Shown: positions 1 to 6,428 of the stretch, piece after piece | Position numbering within the stretch: position 1 is the first letter of the stretch | Layout of the letters: each line of letters opens with the position of its first letter | Assembly: GCA_964650695.1 (NCBI GenBank) | Contig: CAZYVA010000049.1 | Coordinates: 1 to 15,185, forward strand | DNA length: 15,185 bases | Direction of reading: 5' to 3' | From: CAZYVA01 sp964650695 | GTDB taxonomy: Bacteria; Bacillota; Clostridia; Lachnospirales; Lachnospiraceae | Translations under genes and position numbers: made by a program | Notes under the pieces: generated by a model | What the model was told of the DNA's origin: nothing | Database searches by the model: none | What the model saw: only the letters and a program-made list of their open reading frames with translations

Positions 1-223
1 TCTCTGTCTCGTACTCAACGTGCGCGGTAGAAATCGTGATCCCACGCTCCCTCTCCTCCGGCGCTTTGTCAATGTTATCAAAGGCTACTTCAGCGTTCCC
101 CGGCACCCTCTTGGACAACACTTTTGTAATAGCCGCTGTCAAAGTTGTCTTGCCATGGTCAACATGACCGATCGTGCCAATATTGCAATGCGGTTTTGTT
201 CTTTCAAATTTAGCTTTTGCCAT
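1..223 (-). CDS. tuf: Elongation factor Tu, N-terminal part (cut by window edge)
   Basis: EF-Tu is the GTPase that carries aminoacyl-tRNA to the ribosomal A site. Only the first 74 codons of a usual ~395 are present, because the gene runs off the left edge of the window on the minus strand. The translation starts MAKAKFERTKPHCNIGTIGH. It shows the P-loop GHVDHGKT at residues 19-26 and the switch I sequence ERERGITIS at about 57-65, both diagnostic of EF-Tu. The ATG at 221-223 is preceded by an AAGGAGG ribosome binding site at about 234-240. It is the last gene of the str operon order rpsL-rpsG-fusA-tuf, but a 312-base gap separates it from fusA and that gap carries a strong promoter of its own. 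The visible part has no odd residues. Identification is secure; the C-terminal domains cannot be judged. Confidence 0.98.
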   Translation of the reverse strand, partial: MAKAKFERTKPHCNIGTIGHVDHGKTTLTAAITKVLSKRVPGNAEVAFDNIDKAPEERERGITISTAHVEYETE

Positions 224-291
224 TTCGAATAATCCTCCTTAAAATTGTGCCTATACGGCTGATTTCTTATTTACGTTTACCAGTAACATTG

Positions 292-320
292 ATTATATTT
301 CAAATCATGCGCTTTTTCAA
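292..320 (-). promoter_or_regulatory. tuf promoter
   Basis: On the minus strand a -35 box TTGAAA (315-320) and a perfect -10 box TATAAT (292-297) are separated by exactly 17 bases, a near-consensus sigma-A promoter. Transcription would start near 285, giving a leader of about 60 bases before the tuf ATG at 223. It would allow tuf to be transcribed at a higher level than the upstream str genes. Confidence 0.88.
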
Positions 321-370
321 GCCTTTTCTTGCTGAAATATCCAAATAAAACTTTTGGTTCGTTACTATTT

Positions 371-406
371 CCCGGCCCGGTTAGGCCGCCTATATAACGG
401 TCCGGG
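371..406 (-). other. GC-rich hairpin in the fusA-tuf gap
   Basis: The 312-base gap 224-535 holds the tuf promoter and this hairpin; I see no gene in it. On the minus strand CCCGGACCGTTA pairs with TAACCGGGCCGGG, giving 11 pairs with one A/G mismatch and one bulged C around an 11-base loop. The stem is followed by GAAATAGTAACG, not a U tract, so it is not a classical intrinsic terminator. It may protect the fusA 3' end, mark a processing site, or be a degenerate repeat element. Confidence 0.5.
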
Positions 407-535
407 GCGATATGGACAGCTTGCTCCGCAAAATCGCCTCTTACTTTTGGATCACTTTCTCACGGAATGCCCGGTAAATGGGCAATCCTGGCCGTGAATA
501 GCAGCTTTGATTTCGCTGTCTACAATGTTCTTTAC

Positions 536-2653
536 TTAATCGCCTTTCACAGAAAGCACTTTTTCCTGCACGGACTTCGGAACCGGCTCATATTTCTCGA
601 AAAACATTGAATAGTTTCCGCGTCCCTGTGTCCTGGAGCGAAGATCTGTAGAGTATCCGAACATCTCGGAAAGCGGCACGAAGCCGCGCACAATCTTTCC
701 TCCGCCCAGATCATCCATACCTTCGATCCGTCCCCGGCGGGAGTTGATGTCGCCAATGACATCCCCCATATACTCTTCCGGCATCGTGACTTCCACTTTC
801 ATAATGGGTTCCAGCAGGACCGGATCCGATTTCCTCATCGCATCCTTAAAGGCCAGGGAACCGGCGATATGGAACGCCATCTCACTGGAATCCACCTCAT
901 GGTAGGAACCATCATAAACATTCGCCTTTATGCCGACGACCGGAAATCCGCCCAGTATTCCGGACTGCATGGCTTCCTCAATCCCTTCTCCGACTTTCGG
1001 GATATACTCCTTCGGGATCACGCCGCCGACTACCGTTGACTCGAACAGGAACGTCTCTTCGCCGTTGAAATCCATCGGCTCAAACTTCACCTTGCAGTGC
1101 CCGTACTGTCCCCGCCCGCCGGACTGTTTCGCGTATTTGCTGTCTACGTCCACTGGCTTGGTAAAGGTTTCCTTATAAGCAACCTGCGGCGCGCCTACAT
1201 TGGCCTCAACCTTAAATTCGCGCAGGAGCCGGTCCACGATAATCTCCAGGTGGAGCTCCCCCATGCCCGCGATGATGGTCTGCCCGGTATCTTTGTCCGT
1301 ATGCGCGCGGAACGTCGGATCCTCTTCCGCCAGCTTCGCCAGCGACTCGCCAAGCTTTCCCTGGGACGCTTTCGTCTTTGGCTCGATTGCCAACTCGATG
1401 ACCGGTTCCGGGAACTCCATGGATTCCAGGATGACCGGATGCTGTTCATCGCAGATCGTATCGCCTGTGGTCGTAAACTTAAATCCGATTGCCGCTGCAA
1501 TGTCCCCTGAATATACCTTGGAAAGTTCTTCCCTCTTGTTCGCATGCATCTGCAGGATACGCCCCACGCGCTCTTTCTTGCCTTTCGTCGCGTTGAGTAC
1601 GTAGGAACCGGAATTCATCGTACCAGAGTACACACGGAAATACGCCAGTTTTCCCACAAACGGGTCTGTCATGATCTTAAATGCCAGTGCGGAAAATGGC
1701 TCCTCGTCAGAGGAATGACGGACAAGCTCATTGCCATCCATGTCTGTCCCCTGGATCGGGGGAATGTCGGTAGGCGCAGGCATATATTCAATGACCGCGT
1801 CCAGCATTTTCTGCACGCCTTTATTGCGGTACGCGGATCCGCAGGTCACCGGCACAGCGGTACACGCGCACGTCGCTTTCCTGAGCGCCGCTTTCATATC
1901 CGGTACGGATGGCTCCTCGCCTTCGAGGTACTGCATCATCAGGTCGTCGTCCAGATCGCAGATTTTCTCGATCATCTCAGAACGGTAAAGTTCCGCGTCC
2001 TCCTGCATCCCGTCCGGTATCTCTACAATGGAGACATCCTCGCCCTTGTCATCATTATAGATGTAGGCTTTCATCTCCATCAAATCAATGATTCCTTTAA
2101 ATTCATCCTCTTTGCCGATGGGGAGCTGGAGTATGATCGCATTTTTCCCCAATCTTGTACGGATCTGCTCAACAGCATTGTAAAAATCCGCGCCAAGAAT
2201 ATCCATCTTGTTGATGAATGCCATCCTTGGCACATTGTAGGTGTCAGCCTGACGCCATACGTTTTCTGACTGCGGCTCCACGCCACCCTTTGCACAAAAC
2301 ACACCGACCGCCCCGTCCAACACACGCAGGGAACGCTCCACTTCTACCGTAAAATCTACGTGTCCCGGCGTATCAATGATGTTGATACGGTGTTCCAATG
2401 CGCCCGGTTTTGGTTTACCGTTTTCCTCTAATGTCCAGTGGCATGTAGTCGCCGCAGAAGTGATGGTGATACCCCTTTCCTGCTCCTGCTCCATCCAGTC
2501 CATAGTAGCGGTGCCTTCATGAGTATCTCCAATTTTGTAGTTTACACCGGTATAATACAAGATACGCTCGGTCAGCGTCGTCTTGCCGGCATCGATGTGG
2601 GCCATAATACCGATGTTCCTCGTTCTCTCTAATGGGTATTCTCTTCCAGCCAT
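536..2653 (-). CDS. fusA: Elongation factor G
   Basis: EF-G is the ribosomal translocase GTPase; it moves tRNA and mRNA through the ribosome after each peptide bond and acts with RRF in recycling. The 705 residues match the usual full length (about 690-705). The G domain shows the P-loop AHIDAGKT (18-25), switch I ERGITI (59-64), the G3 motif DTPGHVD (94-100) and the G4 motif NKMD (148-151). Later domains contain the expected sequences GMGELHLEI and GRGQYGHCK. An AGGAGG ribosome binding site lies just before the ATG, and the gene begins 14 bases after rpsG, so the two are co-transcribed. The sequence is intact and ordinary. The set of motifs fits the canonical housekeeping EF-G rather than a tetracycline-resistance or recycling-only paralogue, and the str operon position supports this. 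Confidence 0.98.
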   Translation of the reverse strand: MAGREYPLERTRNIGIMAHIDAGKTTLTERILYYTGVNYKIGDTHEGTATMDWMEQEQERGITITSAATTCHWTLEENGKPKPGALEHRINIIDTPGHVDFTVEVERSLRVLDGAVGVFCAKGGVEPQSENVWRQADTYNVPRMAFINKMDILGADFYNAVEQIRTRLGKNAIILQLPIGKEDEFKGIIDLMEMKAYIYNDDKGEDVSIVEIPDGMQEDAELYRSEMIEKICDLDDDLMMQYLEGEEPSVPDMKAALRKATCACTAVPVTCGSAYRNKGVQKMLDAVIEYMPAPTDIPPIQGTDMDGNELVRHSSDEEPFSALAFKIMTDPFVGKLAYFRVYSGTMNSGSYVLNATKGKKERVGRILQMHANKREELSKVYSGDIAAAIGFKFTTTGDTICDEQHPVILESMEFPEPVIELAIEPKTKASQGKLGESLAKLAEEDPTFRAHTDKDTGQTIIAGMGELHLEIIVDRLLREFKVEANVGAPQVAYKETFTKPVDVDSKYAKQSGGRGQYGHCKVKFEPMDFNGEETFLFESTVVGGVIPKEYIPKVGEGIEEAMQSGILGGFPVVGIKANVYDGSYHEVDSSEMAFHIAGSLAFKDAMRKSDPVLLEPIMKVEVTMPEEYMGDVIGDINSRRGRIEGMDDLGGGKIVRGFVPLSEMFGYSTDLRSRTQGRGNYSMFFEKYEPVPKSVQEKVLSVKGD

Positions 2654-2667
2654 TCTTGCCTCCTAAA

Positions 2668-3138
2668 TCAGAAACGGTAATGCGCAAATGCTTTGTTTGC
2701 CTCTGCCATTTTGTGCATATCTTCTTTTCTTTTTACGGCTGCGCCGGTATTATTGGCCGCATCCATAATCTCATTCGCCAGCCTCTCCTTCATCGTCTTC
2801 TCGCCTCGCTTGCGCGAAAACATCGTCAGCCAGCGAAGCGCAAGGGCCTGCCTTCTCTCCGCCCTCACTTCGATCGGCACCTGGTAGGTGGCCCCACCGA
2901 TACGCCTTGCCTTTACTTCGAGCTGAGGCATGATATTGTTCATCGCCTCCTCGAACACTTCGATCGCAGGCTTGCCGGTTTTTTCCTCAACTCTTTCAAA
3001 TGCTCCGTATACAATCTTCTGGGCGATCCCCTTCTTACCATCCAACATAATGTTGTTGATAAGCTTCGTCACCACTTTATTATGGTACAACGGGTCTGCC
3101 AATACGTCTCTTTTTTGAGTATGTCCTTTACGTGGCAC
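2668..3138 (-). CDS. rpsG: Small ribosomal subunit protein S7 (GTG start)
   Basis: S7 is the primary assembly protein of the 30S head; it binds the 3' domain of 16S rRNA and lies near the E site. The product is 156 residues, the standard length, and includes GHTQKRDVLADPLY near the N-terminus, ANNTGAAVKRKED, and the C-terminal ANKAFAHYRF. An in-frame ATG exists at 3159, but I chose the GTG at 3136-3138. The AAGGAGG ribosome binding site (3147-3153) lies between the two and is 8 bases from the GTG, and family members begin M/V-P-R-x-G-H-T-Q-K-R. The gene is followed closely by fusA (14-base gap) and preceded by an unusually long 254-base gap to rpsL. In proteobacteria S7 represses its own operon by binding the rpsL-rpsG spacer; here that is only an analogy. 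Confidence 0.97.
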   Translation of the reverse strand: MPRKGHTQKRDVLADPLYHNKVVTKLINNIMLDGKKGIAQKIVYGAFERVEEKTGKPAIEVFEEAMNNIMPQLEVKARRIGGATYQVPIEVRAERRQALALRWLTMFSRKRGEKTMKERLANEIMDAANNTGAAVKRKEDMHKMAEANKAFAHYRF

Positions 3139-3182
3139 GGTTCTTCCCTCCTTAAACATAATAAACCGTCACGGAAACCCCT

Positions 3183-3214
3183 CCTGCCGGGACCCTCCTC
3201 TCTGGGCCCGCAGG
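3183..3214 (-). other. Hairpin upstream of rpsG
   Basis: Within the 254-base rpsL-rpsG spacer (3139-3392), CCTGC/GCAGG, GGG/CCC and CCC/GGG pair to form an 11-bp stem with two single-base bulges and an 8-base loop. It ends about 45 bases before the rpsG GTG. The minus-strand loop reads AGAGAGGA and resembles a ribosome binding site. No U tract follows, so it is not a terminator. A role in S7 feedback control or mRNA processing is inference only. Confidence 0.5.
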
Positions 3215-3392
3215 CATCCATTTCCCAGCGGTATGATTAATTCAACGGTACTCACATGTGTCGTTCTAATGATAATGTGTCTGTCCACAGGGCGTACAAG
3301 AAGAGTATCTATTCCCGTCACAATCCACAGTAACCTGTTTCCCTGCAGCTTACTTCATCATAGTTCTGTTTGTGAATATAGTTCATCTGGAT

Positions 3393-3815
3393 TTACTTCT
3401 TCGCGTCTTTCGGCCGCTTGGCGCCGTACTTGGAACGTGCCTGTCTTCTCTTAGCGACGCCTGCCGTATCCAGTGTGCCGCGGACAATATGGTAACGGGT
3501 ACCCGGAAGGTCTTTGACCCTCCCTCCGCGGATCAGGACAACGCTGTGTTCCTGAAGATTGTGGCCCTCGCCCGGAATATAGCTTGTAACTTCAATTCCG
3601 TTGGACAGGCGTACCCTCGCGATCTTACGCAAAGCAGAATTCGGCTTCTTCGGGGTAGCCGTCTTTACGGCGGTACAGACCCCTCTTTTCTGCGGAGCCG
3701 ACTCATTGGTCACTCTTTTTCTCAAAGAGTTGTAGCCCTTCTGGAGCGCCGGCGCGGTAGATTTCTTTACAGATGTCTGGCGTCCTTTCCTCACTAATTG
3801 GTTAAATGTTGGCAT
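3393..3815 (-). CDS. rpsL: Small ribosomal subunit protein S12
   Basis: S12 sits at the decoding centre of the 30S subunit and controls accuracy. The 140 residues are typical of Firmicutes, which carry an extra stretch near the N-terminus compared with the ~124-residue enterobacterial protein. The decoding loop TPKKPNSALRK is at about 54-64; K57 corresponds to the streptomycin-resistance lysine 43 of E. coli and is wild type. The second loop, RGGRVKDLPG, is also wild type, so no streptomycin-resistance change is visible. A strong GGAGGTG ribosome binding site precedes the ATG. This is the first gene of the str operon here, with its own promoter (3925-3953). The L7Ae-like gene that often precedes rpsL in Firmicutes is absent; an HD-domain gene lies upstream instead. 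Confidence 0.98.
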   Translation of the reverse strand: MPTFNQLVRKGRQTSVKKSTAPALQKGYNSLRKRVTNESAPQKRGVCTAVKTATPKKPNSALRKIARVRLSNGIEVTSYIPGEGHNLQEHSVVLIRGGRVKDLPGTRYHIVRGTLDTAGVAKRRQARSKYGAKRPKDAKK

Positions 3816-3831
3816 TCTCTTTTCACCTCCC

Positions 3832-3882
3832 TATGATAATCATAAGCTGCATCCATGTGGATCGGAACTGTCCTCACATGAA
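3832..3882 (-). other. Structured rpsL leader
   Basis: The roughly 100-base leader of rpsL has two foldback elements. One is a hairpin at 3852-3882 with outer arms TCCATGTG/CACATGAA (7 Watson-Crick pairs and one mismatch on the plus strand, which becomes a U.G pair in the minus-strand RNA) and an inner GGA/TCC stem. The other is a perfect palindrome with arms TATGAT/ATCATA at 3832-3844, directly upstream of the GGAGGTG ribosome binding site. Either could affect translation of S12, but no known leader family is recognised. Confidence 0.4.
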
Positions 3883-3924
3883 TTTGGCGTACAAAAAACA
3901 ATGCGTTTCCATGCACGCTAAATC

Positions 3925-3953
3925 AGTGTAAAACGAAATCCCTTGATTGTCAA
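3925..3953 (-). promoter_or_regulatory. rpsL (str operon) promoter
   Basis: On the minus strand a perfect -35 TTGACA (3948-3953) and a -10 TACACT (3925-3930) are separated by 17 bases. Transcription would start near 3918, about 100 bases before rpsL. The -35 box lies inside the perfect inverted repeat at 3936-3960. Confidence 0.85.
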
Positions 3954-3960
3954 GGGATTT
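3936..3960 (-). terminator. Perfect 11-bp inverted repeat, possible terminator of the HD-domain gene
   Basis: AAATCCCTTGA and TCAAGGGATTT are perfectly complementary around a 3-base loop. The element lies about 40 bases past the HD-domain stop codon. On the minus strand it is followed by CGTTTTAC, a weak U run. It could end HD-gene transcription, act as an operator over the rpsL -35 box, or do both. Confidence 0.5.
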
Positions 3961-3997
3961 CTGGAGGTTTTTCTTATGAGGCTTTCCGTAGCTTTTC

Positions 3998-4561
3998 CTA
4001 CAATCCGAGCTGGTCTGCAATCGCCCCCATCTCTTCCAGGGCTACATCGATCAGGTCATCCAGCGTCAGCCCGGTAAACTCAATCGCTTCCATATAATCC
4101 CTATTCGCGCCTTTCGCAAACCGCAGTTCATTAAAACGCTTCATCACGGATTTATGCTTCACGCTGGCAATCTTTTTATCCGGATAGATCTGCGCCACCG
4201 CTTTCACAAAACCACTCATCGGATCCGCCGCCAACAGCGCGTACTGGATATCGGTCTTTGCTTTCGTGCCATTTTGGGGGTTGTGCGCACAGATGGCCCC
4301 AAACAGTACCGGATCCTCGATCCCTTCTTTTTTCAATAGCTCCACAGATGTAGGCCCATGCGTCGCCATGTCGTGCCGCCAGTCGCACTGCTCCTCATCC
4401 AGGTCATGCAAAAGCCCCGCGATCCCCCAATACTCCACCTGGTCCGGAGCCAGCCTCTTTGCCAGCCCCCTCATGATAGCTTCTACCGCAAGCGAGTGGG
4501 TAATGTAATTTTCACCTTTCATATATTTCATTAAAATCTTATATGCTTGTGCTCTGTCCAT
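3998..4561 (-). CDS. HD-domain metal-dependent hydrolase
   Basis: This 187-residue protein belongs to the HD superfamily of divalent-metal phosphohydrolases. The metal ligands can be seen in order: H22, the H52-D53 doublet in GLLHDLD, H68, H93 and D113. The rest is helical and ends in an acidic helix. No second domain, nucleotidyl cyclase or sensor domain is fused, and no membrane segment is present. It is therefore not a PgpH-type c-di-AMP hydrolase, an HD-GYP protein or a Rel-type protein. It resembles the stand-alone HD proteins usually annotated as HDIG-type hydrolases of unknown substrate. An AAGGAGG ribosome binding site sits 8 bases before the ATG. It follows the substrate-binding lipoprotein gene by 108 bases on the same strand and may share its transcript, but no functional link is evident. 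The fold is secure; the substrate is unknown. Confidence 0.85.
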   Translation of the reverse strand: MDRAQAYKILMKYMKGENYITHSLAVEAIMRGLAKRLAPDQVEYWGIAGLLHDLDEEQCDWRHDMATHGPTSVELLKKEGIEDPVLFGAICAHNPQNGTKAKTDIQYALLAADPMSGFVKAVAQIYPDKKIASVKHKSVMKRFNELRFAKGANRDYMEAIEFTGLTLDDLIDVALEEMGAIADQLGL

Positions 4562-4583
4562 ATCATTTTCCTCCTTTAAATAC

Positions 4584-4612
4584 AGGAAACGGCCGTATTT
4601 ATGTCGTTTCCT
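4584..4612 (-). repeat. Palindrome between the lipoprotein gene and the HD gene
   Basis: AGGAAACG (4584-4591) and CGTTTCCT (4605-4612) form an 8-bp stem with a 13-base loop in the 108-base spacer. The right arm with its flank, CGTTTCCTATAAAA, occurs again at 13274-13287 beside another foldback after rpsR. There is no U tract on either strand. It may be a copy of a small dispersed intergenic palindrome or an RNA processing hairpin. Confidence 0.45.
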
Positions 4613-4669
4613 ATAAAATCACTCTTCCGGACACATGCATGCGTCAGGGTCCAAAGGCCTTGCCCCTGC

Positions 4670-5866
4670 CTATTCATACAACATCTTCTGCACATCCTCA
4701 TGTTCCAGGTTATCCGCCGTCACCCAGAGATACCCCGTATCAACATTCGCCTCATTCCCCATCGCCAAAACTGAACGCGCCGCCGCTACTACGGAAGCGT
4801 ATCCCATCCCGTAAGGGTTTTGGACGGCAAGCCCGGCAATTTTCCCTTCCTTTAGCCCCTCGATCTCCTCCTTGTCGGCATCGTAGCCCATCAGCGCCAC
4901 CTGCATCGTGCCATTTTTATCCAACGCGTCCATCATCGTTTTGACCGTCTCGGAATTTGTCGCGTAACATCCTTTCATCTGGGGATGCTTTTCTATAATA
5001 TAGGAAGTCATTTCTTCTTCCGTAATGGTTTCCGGGTCTATCTTCGTTTCCTCCGTTGCTGGATTCACCGGGGCCTTTTCACCGAAAGCGTAAGTGCCGG
5101 CATTGATTTCCTCCGCAATCTGTTTTTGCAGCTCGTCCATATGATAAACCGCTGCAACCTGGATATCCGGGTAATTCTGCATTTCCTCGAGAAACGCGCT
5201 TTCCCTCACCTTGGCGGTCTCGGATTTGGAATCATGGACGACCATCACGACCTCACCGCTTCCGACGGCTTCCGCCATGTGGTCTGCCATTTCCGCCGAT
5301 GCTTTCTGGTTATCTGTGGAAACCATGGACATCAGCCCTTTGTATGCGCTCCCAGAGTCGAAAGCAACAATCGGGATATCGTTTTCCGCTGCCAGGTCAA
5401 ACTGCACCTCGCAGGCCTGTGTATCGACAATCGAAATCGCCACTGCCGCAGGGTAACGCGCCAACTCCTCATCCAGAATATTGACCTGTTCGTCTACATT
5501 TTCCGACGTCTCCGGCCCACTGTAGACAACCTTCACTTTATCATTCCCTGCATATCCCTGCCTCTCATTAATGTCTTCTACGGCCTGCTGGGCGCCCCGT
5601 TTCACCTCCTGCCAAAATGCGCCGCCAGCGGATTTCCCAATCACGGACAGATAGGTCCCCGGCTCAAGGGTGAGGCCGTCAATATTGCTGTATGCGGATG
5701 GCTCGATCACATCCAGCCTCGCCTGGTCCGGGTTTTCCTCCGGCTCTTCCTCTGTAGGTTCCGGGTGCGTCTCCGGTTCTTCCGCCTTTGCCGCTTCTTT
5801 TTTTACCCCGCACGCAGCTAAAAACGCCGCCAGCGCTAAAACAAATACCATCCATTTCTTTTTCAT
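4670..5866 (-). CDS. Sugar-type ABC transporter substrate-binding lipoprotein (orphan)
   Basis: This 398-residue secreted lipoprotein starts MKKKWMVFVLALAAFLAAC, a signal peptide with lipobox LAAC and lipidated Cys19. An acidic, proline-rich linker (about 24-50) follows, then a type I periplasmic-binding fold of the ribose-binding-protein kind: TYLSVIGKSAGGAFWQEVK near the start, VAFDSGS in the middle, and GYDADKEEIEGLKEGKIAGL with VQNPYGMGY near the end. An acidic insertion (PVNPATEETKIDPETITEEE) lies in the second lobe. The longer frame begins at 5929, but GGGAGGG lies at about 5877-5883. I start at the ATG 5864-5866; an in-frame TTG at 5870-5872 is better spaced from that site and would add only two residues. 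No permease or ATPase gene is next to it, so it is an orphan binding protein. The ligand cannot be told from sequence; a sugar or a small signalling molecule is likely. Confidence 0.85.
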   Translation of the reverse strand: MKKKWMVFVLALAAFLAACGVKKEAAKAEEPETHPEPTEEEPEENPDQARLDVIEPSAYSNIDGLTLEPGTYLSVIGKSAGGAFWQEVKRGAQQAVEDINERQGYAGNDKVKVVYSGPETSENVDEQVNILDEELARYPAAVAISIVDTQACEVQFDLAAENDIPIVAFDSGSAYKGLMSMVSTDNQKASAEMADHMAEAVGSGEVVMVVHDSKSETAKVRESAFLEEMQNYPDIQVAAVYHMDELQKQIAEEINAGTYAFGEKAPVNPATEETKIDPETITEEEMTSYIIEKHPQMKGCYATNSETVKTMMDALDKNGTMQVALMGYDADKEEIEGLKEGKIAGLAVQNPYGMGYASVVAAARSVLAMGNEANVDTGYLWVTADNLEHEDVQKMLYE

Positions 5867-5922
5867 TCTCAACCGTAACCCTCCCTTGTCTTTCTTGCGA
5901 AAGGCAAAACCACGATACCTGT

Positions 5923-5973
5923 GATTCAATCAAGCATATATCCGGTTGATGAATCCAGGCCGTTACTACTATA
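5923..5973 (-). promoter_or_regulatory. Lipoprotein-gene promoter -10 and leader hairpin
   Basis: On the minus strand TATAGT (5968-5973) is a plausible -10 box; the matching -35 is weak. Just downstream, GATTCA(A)TCAA at 5923-5933 pairs with TTGATGAATC at 5946-5955, a 10-bp stem with one bulge, in the roughly 95-base leader of the lipoprotein gene. This supports a regulated leader but no known riboswitch is recognised. Confidence 0.45.
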
Positions 5974-6017
5974 CACTTATTTCGTGAAAATTTGTTGAAT
6001 TTTTTCTTAAAGTTACA

Positions 6018-6083
6018 GGCTGAAGTGAAAAGTTTATTCCCACTTTGAAGGGGCAAAATGGAGATAAACTTTTCACTTCGGCC
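6018..6083. repeat. 66-nt near-perfect foldback in the divergent gap
   Basis: The gap 5867-6187 between the divergent lipoprotein and ferredoxin genes carries this long inverted repeat. The core is a perfect 16-bp stem, GAAGTGAAAAGTTTAT (6022-6037) against ATAAACTTTTCACTTC (6064-6079). It extends outward by GGC/GCC (6018-6020 with 6081-6083) and inward through CACTTTG (6041-6047) with CAAAATG (6054-6060). In total about 28 of 30 positions can pair (26 Watson-Crick, 2 wobble, 2 mismatches) around a 6-base loop AAGGGG. Both neighbours are transcribed away from it and no U tract follows on either strand, so a terminator role does not fit. It could be an operator pair, a small structured RNA or a miniature foldback element. 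Confidence 0.85.
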
Positions 6084-6108
6084 CGGAACCACGCATAAAT
6101 AAAAGGTC

Positions 6109-6137
6109 TTGTATATTTAACCTTTTTGTATTATGAT
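6109..6137 (+). promoter_or_regulatory. Ferredoxin promoter
   Basis: TTGTAT (6109-6114) and TATGAT (6132-6137) are separated by 17 bases, a good sigma-A promoter. The start would be near 6144, about 44 bases before the ferredoxin ATG. The leader contains an imperfect palindrome (ATGATTTG with CAAACATCAT, 6148-6166) close to the start site, which could be an operator. Confidence 0.75.
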
Positions 6138-6187
6138 AAGGAAAGACATGATTTGTCAAACATCATTTTAGAAGGAGGTACATACCC

Positions 6188-6358
6188 ATGGCATTTAAAA
6201 TCACTGATGAATGCGTAGCTTGCGGCGCGTGTGCAGGTGCATGCCCAATCGGGGCTATTTCCGAAGGCGACGGGAAATACGAGATCAACGCTGACGAATG
6301 TGTGGATTGCGGAACCTGCGCAGCCCAATGTCCAACGGGAGCCATTGAGGAGGGTTAA
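6188..6358 (+). CDS. Clostridial-type 2[4Fe-4S] ferredoxin
   Basis: This is a soluble 56-residue electron carrier, the typical length for clostridial ferredoxins, used by pyruvate:ferredoxin oxidoreductase, hydrogenases and the Rnf complex. It begins MAFKITDECVACGACAGACP. Two complete CxxCxxCxxxCP cluster motifs are visible: C9, C12, C15, C19 and C38, C41, C44, C48, arranged as a pseudo-twofold repeat. All eight cysteines are present. GGAGG at about 6174-6178 precedes the ATG with a 9-base spacing. It has its own promoter (6109-6137) and terminator (6391-6428), so it is monocistronic, consistent with a highly expressed carrier. It is divergent from the lipoprotein gene. Confidence 0.96.
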   Translation: MAFKITDECVACGACAGACPIGAISEGDGKYEINADECVDCGTCAAQCPTGAIEEG

Positions 6359-6390
6359 CACCCCCAGGCACAAACTATAAAACAGCGAAC

Positions 6391-6428
6391 CGCTCTTCCT
6401 GTGCCGTATAGCCGGGAAGGGCGTTTTT
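6391..6428 (+). terminator. Ferredoxin intrinsic terminator
   Basis: CGCTCTTCC (6391-6399) pairs with GGAAGGGCG (6415-6423), a 9-bp stem with one G.U, extendable by two pairs, followed at once by TTTTT (6424-6428). It lies 32 bases after the ferredoxin stop codon. This is a classical rho-independent terminator. Confidence 0.85.

Noticed and set aside
454..535. In-frame continuation of fusA beyond its TAA stop (about 26 codons to the next stop)
   Set aside because: A run of this length without a stop is common by chance, and EF-G already has its full length and normal C-terminus.
1544..2269. 241-codon open frame on the plus strand, antisense to fusA
   Set aside because: It lies wholly inside fusA, has no ribosome binding site and its translation is Arg/His-rich noise; it is a by-product of fusA codon bias.
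3139..3159. Upstream ATG giving S7 seven extra residues
   Set aside because: The ribosome binding site AAGGAGG is inside that extension and correctly spaced for the GTG; S7 proteins begin at the GTG position.
3998..4561. HD-domain protein as a c-di-AMP hydrolase partner of GdpP
   Set aside because: It lacks the membrane and extracellular parts of PgpH and is far from gdpP; only the general HD fold is supported.
4985..5821. 278-codon open frame on the plus strand, antisense to the lipoprotein gene
   Set aside because: It is fully antisense to a clear lipoprotein gene and its product resembles no protein.
6129..6176. Possible riboswitch in the ferredoxin leader
   Set aside because: The leader is only about 44 bases with one weak palindrome, too short for the aptamer families I know.
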